Shown here piece after piece: positions 7,609 through 13,457 of a stretch of DNA of 24,221 nt. Both the position numbers and the translations under genes were made by a program. Source of the DNA: Scatosoma sp045645245 (GTDB taxonomy: Bacteria > Bacillota > Clostridia > Christensenellales > Borkfalkiaceae). The stretch spans positions 1 through 24,221 of the forward strand of contig JAZRIK010000062.1 in NCBI GenBank assembly GCA_045645245.1, read 5' to 3'. Positions within the stretch are counted from its first letter, which is position 1. Every line of letters starts with the position of its first letter. The notes below the pieces were generated by a model that made no database searches, was not told where the DNA came from, and saw only the letters and a list, made by a program, of their open reading frames with translations.

Positions 7609-8724
7609 ATGAAACTTGGTGTTGTAGGTCTGCCCAACGTCGGCAAATCCACTCTCTTTAACGCAATCACGCACGCGGGCGCTGAATGTGCCAACTATCC
7701 GTTTTGTACCATCGAGCCCAACGTGGGCGTTGTTGCCGTGCCTGACGAACGCTTGGATAAGCTCGCCGCGCTTTATAATAGTAAAAAGGTGACCCCTGCC
7801 GTTATTGAATTTGTGGATATCGCAGGGCTTGTAAAAGGTGCGTCCAAGGGCGAAGGGTTAGGGAATAAATTCCTTTCCCATATCCGCGAAGTAGATGCAA
7901 TCGTGCACGTGGTACGCTGTTTTGAAGACTCGAACATTACCCACGTGGATAACAAAATCGACCCCGTAAGCGATATTGAAACGATTAATTTGGAGCTCGT
8001 TTTATCGGATATGGAAGCGGTGCAAAACCGTATGAATAAGGTTAAGGTACAAGCACGCGGCGGCGCGGATAAGAAAGCGCAGGAAGAATACGCGTTTTTG
8101 GAACGTTTATACGCTCATCTCGAAAGCGAAAAGCCCGCCCGCAACTTCGCTATGACGGACGAAGAACAGGAATTTATTAAAAATTGTTTCCTGCTCACCG
8201 TCAAACCCGTTATCTATGCGGCAAATATCCAAGAAGACGATATGGGCAAGGACGAAAACGAACTCCCCTTTGTCAATCTCGTAAAAGACTTTGCTACGAA
8301 AGAAGGCGCGGAAGTGTTGGTCATTTGCGCGAAAACGGAAGAAGAGCTTTCGCAAATGGAACCAGAAGACAAAGCGATTTTTATGGAAGAGTTTGGGCTG
8401 GGTGAAAGCGGACTTGACCGTTTAATTAAAAAATCGTACGCGCTTCTTGGTTTGATTTCGTATCTTACGGCAGGCGAAAAGGAAACGCGCGCTTGGACGA
8501 TCGTCAACGGTACGAAAGCCCCGCAAGCGGCAGGGAAAATTCATACCGATTTTGAAAAGGGCTTTATCCGCGCGGACGTAGTAAACTGGCAAACGCTAGT
8601 CGAGCTTGGCTCTATCCCCGCGGCAAAGGAAAAAGGTAAGGTGCGTTCGGAAGGGAAAGAATACGTTATGCAAGACGGCGACGTGGTCGAATATTACTTC
8701 AACGTTTCCAAGAGCAATAAATAA
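7609..8724 (+). CDS. ychF: YchF/OLA1-family P-loop ATPase
   Basis: Universally conserved TRAFAC-class ATPase that associates with ribosomes and is linked to stress and translation control. The 371-aa protein has G1 GLPNVGKS at 7-14, switch I YPFCTIEPNVG at 30-40, G3 DIAGLVKGAS at 70-79, and NIQE at 206-209 in place of the GTPase NKxD, the feature that shifts YchF toward ATP. A helical coiled-coil region (about 130-190) interrupts the G domain. The C-terminal TGS domain (about 287-371) contains AGEKETRAWTI, FIRADVV and DGDVVEYYFNV. I place the start at 7609 because AAGGAAG (7594-7600) is 8 nt upstream and the protein then begins MKLGVVGLPN as in other YchF; an earlier in-frame ATG (7540) lies inside the promoter. 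Followed by a terminator. Confidence 0.96.
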   Translation: MKLGVVGLPNVGKSTLFNAITHAGAECANYPFCTIEPNVGVVAVPDERLDKLAALYNSKKVTPAVIEFVDIAGLVKGASKGEGLGNKFLSHIREVDAIVHVVRCFEDSNITHVDNKIDPVSDIETINLELVLSDMEAVQNRMNKVKVQARGGADKKAQEEYAFLERLYAHLESEKPARNFAMTDEEQEFIKNCFLLTVKPVIYAANIQEDDMGKDENELPFVNLVKDFATKEGAEVLVICAKTEEELSQMEPEDKAIFMEEFGLGESGLDRLIKKSYALLGLISYLTAGEKETRAWTIVNGTKAPQAAGKIHTDFEKGFIRADVVNWQTLVELGSIPAAKEKGKVRSEGKEYVMQDGDVVEYYFNVSKSNK

Positions 8725-8727
8725 ACA

Positions 8728-8764
8728 AAAAACCGTGTATAGGTTTTCCCTACGCACGGTTTTT
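8728..8764. terminator. Bidirectional terminator between ychF and the cysteine-motif gene
   Basis: A 10-bp stem AAAAACCGTG (8728-8737) pairs with CACGGTTTTT (8755-8764), with additional interior pairing. The A-rich left arm and T-rich right arm give a U-tract on both strands. It sits 3 nt after the ychF stop and 10 nt beyond the stop of the convergent minus-strand gene. Confidence 0.85.
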
Positions 8765-8774
8765 CTTTGGCTTT

Positions 8775-9233
8775 TTATAATACGCCTTGTTCTTTACAGT
8801 AATCTTCTAAAATTCTCGCCGCCGTTGCCACCATATCGGCGCAAGAACGCTTTTTATAATATTCGCTTGTGCGCGGCTCGGCTGCGCCCCCTACTTCCAC
8901 GGGGACTTTCATCGATTTTAATAGGTCGGCGCAAATCAAATTGCCGTATTCTTCTTTGAATTGCGCGCACAGTTTTTGCGTAAGCGCGTACGTTTGCTTT
9001 TTATTTTCGGGCGTGTTTTCCGATTGCGTAAATAACGCGCCGATGACAAGCGCCATTCCGCTCACCGCACCGCACGTTAAACGCAAACGCCCTAACCCGC
9101 CGCCAAACGGCAGCGTCCACTTTGCGATGGTCGCCTGATCCACGCCCATCAAGTCGGCAAACGCAAGCGCAACTGCTTGCGAGCAAGCGTAGCCCTGCAA
9201 AAAATATTCTTTTGCCTTTTCTGCTCTTGACAT
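8775..9233 (-). CDS. C_GCAxxG_C_C family putative redox protein
   Basis: A 152-aa protein with spaced cysteines: Cys17 in GYACSQAV, Cys54 in GGGLGRLRLTCGAVSGM, then Cys89, Cys101, Cys131 and Cys146. The glycine-rich CGAVSG segment and the flanking cysteine order match the family named C_GCAxxG_C_C, annotated as putatively redox-active; its biochemical function is not established. It is mostly helical and soluble, with no signal peptide. The ATG has AGGAGAT 7 nt upstream. It is a single-gene unit, divergent from the phosphopantetheinyl transferase and convergent with ychF. No dedicated -35 is obvious; a TATTAT at 9256-9251, the opposite-strand reading of the neighbour's -10, may serve as its -10. 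Confidence 0.78.
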   Translation of the reverse strand: MSRAEKAKEYFLQGYACSQAVALAFADLMGVDQATIAKWTLPFGGGLGRLRLTCGAVSGMALVIGALFTQSENTPENKKQTYALTQKLCAQFKEEYGNLICADLLKSMKVPVEVGGAAEPRTSEYYKKRSCADMVATAARILEDYCKEQGVL

Positions 9234-9255
9234 TTGTTTTATCTCCTGTTATAAT
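9227..9255 (+). promoter_or_regulatory. Perfect-consensus promoter of the PPTase operon
   Basis: TTGACA (9227-9232), exactly 17 bp, TATAAT (9250-9255): both hexamers match consensus completely. Predicted transcription start is near 9262, only about 3 nt before the ATG at 9265. The -35 overlaps the start codon (9231-9233) of the divergent gene, and the -10 reads TATTAT on the other strand. Confidence 0.85.
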
Positions 9256-9264
9256 AGAATTTGT

Positions 9265-9792
9265 ATGAAAAAAATTTTTATTTTAAGCCAAAACGCGTAT
9301 CCAAATAGCGAAACGGCGGTAAAAAAGGTGTTGTCCGATTATTTTCAGATAGGAAATGCGCAAATTATGCGCGGCGACCACGGAAAACCCTTTTTGGTAG
9401 GCGGAAAAGATTTACCCTTGTTTTTTTCGGTTGCGCACACGGATAATAAACTATTTATCGCCGTATCCGACGAAAACGTGGGGATTGACGCGGAAAATAT
9501 TTCCCGCAAGGTGGATTACGCGCCCATCGTCAAACGCTTTTCGCAAAAGGAACGAACGGAAATTGTAGATTCCCCTGCCTTTTTGCGACACTGGACGGCA
9601 AAGGAAAGCGCGGTAAAGTGGTTAGGCGGGTCACTCGCGCACGATTTGCATAAATTGCGTTTTGAAAACGATACGCTCTACTACGGCGAAATTGAAATTC
9701 CCGCTAAACTGCGTTTTCACTCTATTGAAAATTGTATCGTTTGCGTGTGCAGCGAACGGGATTTTGCCGACCCTGAACTCATAACGATATAA
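9265..9792 (+). CDS. Small Sfp-type 4'-phosphopantetheinyl transferase
   Basis: Predicted to move the phosphopantetheine arm of CoA to a Ser of an acyl or peptidyl carrier protein. The 175-aa protein keeps the family core: DHGKPFL (38-44), FFSVAHTDN (53-61, equivalent to the SHS motif), VGIDAE with metal ligand Asp75 and Glu77, and FLRHWTAKESAVKWLG (106-121) with the W-x-x-KE signature. It is shorter than Sfp (about 220 aa), lacking much of the N-terminal half-domain, and longer than AcpS. The ATG at 9265 has no Shine-Dalgarno, yet the next methionine (residue 35) would remove conserved sequence, so a leaderless or near-leaderless start is likely. It heads a plus-strand operon with the nucleosidase and ung. 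No carrier protein or biosynthetic cluster is nearby, so the substrate may be the fatty acid ACP. Confidence 0.82.
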   Translation: MKKIFILSQNAYPNSETAVKKVLSDYFQIGNAQIMRGDHGKPFLVGGKDLPLFFSVAHTDNKLFIAVSDENVGIDAENISRKVDYAPIVKRFSQKERTEIVDSPAFLRHWTAKESAVKWLGGSLAHDLHKLRFENDTLYYGEIEIPAKLRFHSIENCIVCVCSERDFADPELITI

Positions 9793-9858
9793 ATTATAAC
9801 ATTAATTTACAAAAAAAGCAAGAAAAAAGCTGTTTTTATGCGGCGAAAGGAGAAAATT

Positions 9859-10515
9859 ATGATCGGTGCTGTGATTGCAATGCAAAGCGAAGCGGACGTT
9901 TTGTTAACGAAGATGAAAATTACACAATCGCTTACCATTTGCGGAAAACAAGTGCACGTAGGCAAGGCGTTTGGTAAGGACGTAGCCCTTTGCGTTTGCG
10001 GTGTAGGGAAAGTAAACGCCGCGCTGGGTACGCAAATTTTAATTGATAAATTTGAAATAGATAAGCTGCTGAATTTCGGCGTTGCAGGCGGACTGAATAA
10101 AGGTACTACCCTTTGCGCCGTCTATCAAATCGGCGGCGCGGTGCAATTCGACTTCGATTTGGTACAGCTCAACGGTACGAAAATGGGTACGTTGAACGAG
10201 TATAAAGAGCCGTATTTACCTTGTACCCATCTTGCACTCCCCTTGCCTATTAAAAATTTAGGTACGGCGGACAGATTTAACGATTCTCGCGAAGATTATC
10301 TGCTTTTAACCAACGAGCTTGGCGCGGATATTCGTGATATGGAAGGCGGTGCAATCGTACAAACGGCGCACGCGGCGCAGCTGCCTATCTATTGCATCAA
10401 GGCGATTTCCGACGTTGCGGGAAGCGGCAGTACGACCGAGCAATTTTTAGCAAATAAAGATAGAGCGCTTGCAAATTTAAGAACGCTGCTGCCTGCGATT
10501 CTCGCGCGGATTTAA
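9859..10515 (+). CDS. mtnN: 5'-methylthioadenosine/S-adenosylhomocysteine nucleosidase
   Basis: Predicted to cleave adenine from MTA and SAH, recycling by-products of polyamine synthesis and S-adenosylmethionine-dependent methylation. The 218-aa protein begins MIGAVIAMQSEAD with Glu11 aligned to the catalytic-pocket Glu12 of E. coli MTAN. It has GVGKVNAALGTQ (48-59), NFGVAGGL (72-79), the substrate ME pair in RDMEGGAI (Glu162), and KAISDVAG with the catalytic Asp185. Length fits the family (about 230). I choose the start at 9859, where AAAGGAG (9846-9852) lies 6 nt upstream; an upstream in-frame ATG at 9838 has no ribosome site. A 66-nt AT-rich gap separates it from the PPTase. Other nucleoside phosphorylase-family activities (for example aminofutalosine nucleosidase) cannot be excluded. 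Confidence 0.82.
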   Translation: MIGAVIAMQSEADVLLTKMKITQSLTICGKQVHVGKAFGKDVALCVCGVGKVNAALGTQILIDKFEIDKLLNFGVAGGLNKGTTLCAVYQIGGAVQFDFDLVQLNGTKMGTLNEYKEPYLPCTHLALPLPIKNLGTADRFNDSREDYLLLTNELGADIRDMEGGAIVQTAHAAQLPIYCIKAISDVAGSGSTTEQFLANKDRALANLRTLLPAILARI

Positions 10516-10524
10516 GGGGTAAAT

Positions 10525-11193
10525 ATGGTTGATTTAGGCGATTGGAACGAGCGGTTAGCCCCTTTATTTGCGGACGAGCGGTATCAAAAAATTCGTCAGT
10601 TTTTGATTGAAGAATACAAAACGCACGTCGTTTATCCGGATATGTACGATTTGTATAATTGCTTCCGCTATACGCAGTTTGGCGATTTGAAAGTGGTTAT
10701 TTTGGGGCAAGACCCATACCACAACGTTGGGCAGGCGCACGGACTTTGCTTTTCCGTGCAGGACGGTATTCCAAATCCCCCGTCGCTGGAAAACATTTTC
10801 AAAGAATTGCAGGCGGATATCGGTTGCCAAAAACCGCAATCGGGCAATTTAACCAAGTGGGCAAAGCAAGGCGTATTGCTTATGAATACTTCGCTCTCGG
10901 TACGCGAGCACCAAGCAAATTCGCATTCTAAATGCGGTTGGGCGTGGTTTACCGACAGTGTAATTGAGCTGATTTCCGAGCAAAAGGAAAACGTGGTGTT
11001 TATTCTTTGGGGCGGGAATGCGCGAAGTAAGAAGAAATTGATTGATTCGTCCAAGCACTTAATTTTAGAGTGCGCGCACCCTTCGCCTTTATCGGCGTAT
11101 AACGGATTTTTCGGGTGCAAGCATTTCTCGAAAACCAACGCGTATTTACGCGCAAACGGGCTTTCCCCTATCGATTGGGATTTAACGAAATAA
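10525..11193 (+). CDS. ung: Uracil-DNA glycosylase, family 1
   Basis: Removes uracil from DNA arising from cytosine deamination or dUMP incorporation, starting base excision repair. The 222-aa protein has the water-activating loop GQDPYH at 61-66 (Asp63), the PPSL segment at 85-88 in GIPNPPSLENIFKEL, GVLLMNTSLSVR (116-127), and the minor-groove leucine loop HPSPLS at 185-190 (His185). Length matches Ung. AAGGGG lies just upstream of the ATG and the gap from the nucleosidase stop is only 9 nt, so it is the last gene of the PPTase-nucleosidase-ung operon. A strong hairpin follows its stop. Confidence 0.97.
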   Translation: MVDLGDWNERLAPLFADERYQKIRQFLIEEYKTHVVYPDMYDLYNCFRYTQFGDLKVVILGQDPYHNVGQAHGLCFSVQDGIPNPPSLENIFKELQADIGCQKPQSGNLTKWAKQGVLLMNTSLSVREHQANSHSKCGWAWFTDSVIELISEQKENVVFILWGGNARSKKKLIDSSKHLILECAHPSPLSAYNGFFGCKHFSKTNAYLRANGLSPIDWDLTK

Positions 11194-11198
11194 AATAT

Positions 11199-11229
11199 AG
11201 CGGCGTTCCTTGTTTGGAACGCCGCTTTT
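11199..11229 (+). terminator. Terminator of ung, shared with convergent ynbB
   Basis: Perfect 11-bp stem: AGCGGCGTTCC (11199-11209) with GGAACGCCGCT (11216-11226), loop TTGTTT, then TTTAT. On the minus strand the hairpin lies 16 nt beyond the ynbB stop and is followed by a looser T-rich stretch, so it may stop both units. Confidence 0.88.
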
Positions 11230-11241
11230 ATGTGCGATAAA

Positions 11242-12468
11242 TTAAATGAGTTTTGCAAGTATCTTTTTTAAGGCGAATTTGCAATGCTCATAGGTAAGTC
11301 CGCCTTGAAAATACGCGGTATAGGGCTCTTTTACGGGTGCGTCCGCGGAAAGCTCTACCGACGATCCTTCAACAAAACAGCCTGCCGCCATAATTACTTT
11401 GCTGTCGTACCCCGGCATATCCCACGGCTCTAACGTGACGAAACTATCCACGGGCGACGCTTCTTGTACCGATTGAATAAAATCGCAAAGCTGTTTCGCC
11501 GTATCAAATCGAATGGCGCGCGTAATATCCGCAGGCGTGCTGTCTAATTTGGGAAAGTTTTCGTACCCCAACTCTTGCATACATTGCCCGATGAGTAAGC
11601 TGCCCTTAATCGCTTGATTTACAACGTGCGGCGCAAGGAATAAGCCCTGATAAAACAAGCGATAACCGTAAGCATACGAGCCCACTTCGTTGCCAATCGA
11701 CGGCGCGGTTAAACGACGGCCGATTTGGTCGATATATTTTTCTTTTCCGACGATATACCCGCCCGTAGGCGCAAGTCCGCCCCCAGGGTTTTTAATCAGC
11801 GACCCCACCGCAACGTCAGCCCCAACTTCGCACGGCTCTTGCGTTTCCACAAACTCGCCATAGCAATTATCGGTAAAAATACACCCTGCAAAGCCCAAAC
11901 CACGTACAAATGCGCAAATTTCCGCAATTTCCGCTACCGTGAATGCGTCGCGAAGCTCATATCCGCGCGAACGCTGAATATAAACCATTTTCAAAGCGTT
12001 TCCGCTCTCTTTTATGGCTTTTTCAATAGCGCATTTGTCGAATTTTCCCTTTTCGTCCAAGCTCACGCAATCAAAAGAAATACCAAAATCTTTGAGCGAG
12101 CCGTTTCCATCGCCGTAAATAACGCCGCGCAAGGTATCGTAAGGCATACCCGATATACAAAGCACGCTATCCCCCGTGCGTAAAACGCCGAAAAGCGCTA
12201 CCGTTAAGGCGTGCGTACCGCTCAGTAGCGCAGGCGAAACGATGCCCGCTTCTGCGCCGAATGCGTCGGCATACACTTCCCCAAGTGCAAAACGCCCGTC
12301 GTCGCCGTAGCCGTAGCCCGTTGTGCCGTTAAAATGGCGCAGGGCAATTTGCCGTTTATTGAATGCGTTTAACACCTTTTCTTGGTTAAATTGTGCAATT
12401 TCATCCGCTTTTTTGAAGTATTTGGCGAGTTTTTGCTCGCTTTTTTCTATCATTTGTTCTATTTGCAT
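11242..12468 (-). CDS. ynbB: YnbB-type PLP-dependent enzyme (methionine gamma-lyase/aluminum resistance family)
   Basis: A 408-aa fold-type I PLP protein of the family labelled Met_gamma_lyase or 'aluminum resistance protein'. It shows HFNGTTGYGYGDDGR (45-59), SGTHALTVAL (83-92) for phosphate binding, CIFTDNCYGEFVE with Asp200 to bind the pyridine nitrogen, and GSLIKNPGGGLAPTGGY with the predicted Schiff-base Lys226. The real substrate of this family is not established; C-S lyase activity is inferred from annotation. I start at 12468 because AAGGA lies 7 nt upstream; a longer in-frame reading to 12519 would run into the palindrome array and has no ribosome site. It follows miaA, as in many Firmicutes. 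An array of inverted repeats directly precedes it, suggesting control separate from the upstream operon. Confidence 0.85.
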   Translation of the reverse strand: MQIEQMIEKSEQKLAKYFKKADEIAQFNQEKVLNAFNKRQIALRHFNGTTGYGYGDDGRFALGEVYADAFGAEAGIVSPALLSGTHALTVALFGVLRTGDSVLCISGMPYDTLRGVIYGDGNGSLKDFGISFDCVSLDEKGKFDKCAIEKAIKESGNALKMVYIQRSRGYELRDAFTVAEIAEICAFVRGLGFAGCIFTDNCYGEFVETQEPCEVGADVAVGSLIKNPGGGLAPTGGYIVGKEKYIDQIGRRLTAPSIGNEVGSYAYGYRLFYQGLFLAPHVVNQAIKGSLLIGQCMQELGYENFPKLDSTPADITRAIRFDTAKQLCDFIQSVQEASPVDSFVTLEPWDMPGYDSKVIMAAGCFVEGSSVELSADAPVKEPYTAYFQGGLTYEHCKFALKKILAKLI

Positions 12469-12488
12469 ACTTTTTTCCTTATTATTCA

Positions 12489-12553
12489 CTATGTCAGACA
12501 TAGGTATTATGCCACACATACTATATCAGACATAGGTATTATGTTTAACATAG
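12489..12553. promoter_or_regulatory. Operator-like array: two tandem 32-bp units, four 15-bp palindromes
   Basis: Four related 15-bp sites (plus strand): CTATGTCAGACATAG (12489-12503, perfect palindrome), TTATGCCACACATAC (12507-12521, degenerate), CTATATCAGACATAG (12521-12535, 6 of 7 pairs) and TTATGTTTAACATAG (12539-12553, 6 of 7 pairs). Centres are 18, 14 and 18 bp apart. Sites 1-2 and 3-4 form two tandem 32-bp units (12489-12520 and 12521-12552) agreeing at 26 of 32 bases. The array takes up 65 of the 89 nt between miaA and ynbB. Site shape fits a homodimeric helix-turn-helix regulator such as a TetR-like protein, but the regulator is unidentified. Confidence 0.75.
12506..12514 (-). promoter_or_regulatory. 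Candidate extended -10 for ynbB
   Basis: Minus strand reads TGGCATAAT: CATAAT (12511-12506) with TG upstream at 12514-12513. No -35 match is evident. It would place transcription start near 12499, inside palindrome 1, with a leader of about 30 nt. An alternative is TATAGT (12525-12520) with TTAAAC (12548-12543) 17 bp upstream. Either would be covered by the palindrome array. Confidence 0.35.
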
Positions 12554-12557
12554 TAGC

Positions 12558-13457
12558 TTATTGTAAGAGCTTTATAACGTTTTCCGCCGTTGCGTCTTGC
12601 GGGGTAAGTTGTACGTGGTTTTGCAGACGCTTAAAAAAGGTAATTTGCCGTTTTGCGTAGTTGCGGGTATTTTTCTTGATCAGCTCTTTAATTTCCCCTT
12701 CGCTCCAACCGCAAGCAAGCCCTTCCGCCACTTCTTTATAGCCGATACCCTGCATACATTGCTTGTCTTGCGTGATACCGCCATCCAAAAGTGCGCGCAC
12801 TTCTTGCAATAAACCGTCTTGGAACATTTTCTCAACGCGTAAATTGATACGCTCGTACAGCATTTCGCGCGGATAATCGATGGATACCGCCACAAAATCG
12901 AACCGCGGCGTTAAACTATCGCCTTGTGTGGATTTGGGTTTGCCTGTTAAATCGAATATTTCTAACGCACGAATCACGCGTTTTACGTCGTTTTCGTGTA
13001 ATTTTTCCGCGCTTTGGGGGTCTTTTTCGCGTAAAAGCGCGTGCAAATACCCATTTCCGTATTCTTTTTGTAATTTTTCGTATTTTGCGCGAATTTCTTC
13101 GCTTGCGCCAACGTTGCCAAACTGACTTTTATATAAAAGCGCATTCACGTAAAAGCCCGTACCGCCGCAAATAATCGGCGTTTTGTCTTGTGCGAGCAGT
13201 TCTTGCACAATCGGCAACGCACGCGCTTCATAATCGCTCACGGAAAAGCTATCGCCAGGCGATACAACGTCGATGAGATGATGCTTTACGCCTTGGCGCT
13301 CGCTATCAGTCGGTTTCGCCGTGCCTATATTAAGACCTTGATACACAAGCATCGAATCGGCGGAAATAATTTCCGTATTCAGCAGTTTTGCGCATTCAAC
13401 CGAGAGCGAAGTTTTCCCCGACGCCGTTGCGCCGCAAATGATTAAAACTTTGCCCAT
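12558..13457 (-). CDS. miaA: tRNA dimethylallyltransferase
   Basis: Transfers a dimethylallyl group from DMAPP to N6 of adenosine 37 in tRNAs reading codons that start with U, making i6A37, the substrate of MiaB. The 299-aa protein has the P-loop GATASGKT at 9-16, the catalytic Asp34 within SADSMLVYQGLNIGTAKP, GGTGFYVNALL (98-108), and LTGKPKS followed by the C-terminal GIGYKEVAEGL (about 237-247). I use ATG at 13457, which overlaps the mutL stop in a TGATG arrangement and has AGAGG 8 nt upstream. A TTG one codon earlier is possible but less likely. The gene belongs to the miaB-mutS-mutL-miaA operon. Confidence 0.95.
   Translation of the reverse strand: MGKVLIICGATASGKTSLSVECAKLLNTEIISADSMLVYQGLNIGTAKPTDSERQGVKHHLIDVVSPGDSFSVSDYEARALPIVQELLAQDKTPIICGGTGFYVNALLYKSQFGNVGASEEIRAKYEKLQKEYGNGYLHALLREKDPQSAEKLHENDVKRVIRALEIFDLTGKPKSTQGDSLTPRFDFVAVSIDYPREMLYERINLRVEKMFQDGLLQEVRALLDGGITQDKQCMQGIGYKEVAEGLACGWSEGEIKELIKKNTRNYAKRQITFFKRLQNHVQLTPQDATAENVIKLLQ

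Noticed and set aside
9793..9858. Possible terminator in the AT-rich gap after the PPTase gene
   Set aside because: A-rich runs and a GC/GC pair can be drawn into a very weak stem only; no convincing hairpin plus T-tract, so the operon probably reads through.
12469..12519. Longer N-terminus for the YnbB-type protein, starting at 12519
   Set aside because: The extra 17 residues have no ribosome site and run through the palindrome array; ATG at 12468 has AAGGA at a good distance and matches the family start.
12489..12553. CRISPR-like array or MITE at the palindromes
   Set aside because: Only two 32-bp units with no spacers, no cas genes and no terminal inverted repeats or target duplications; operator sites fit better.
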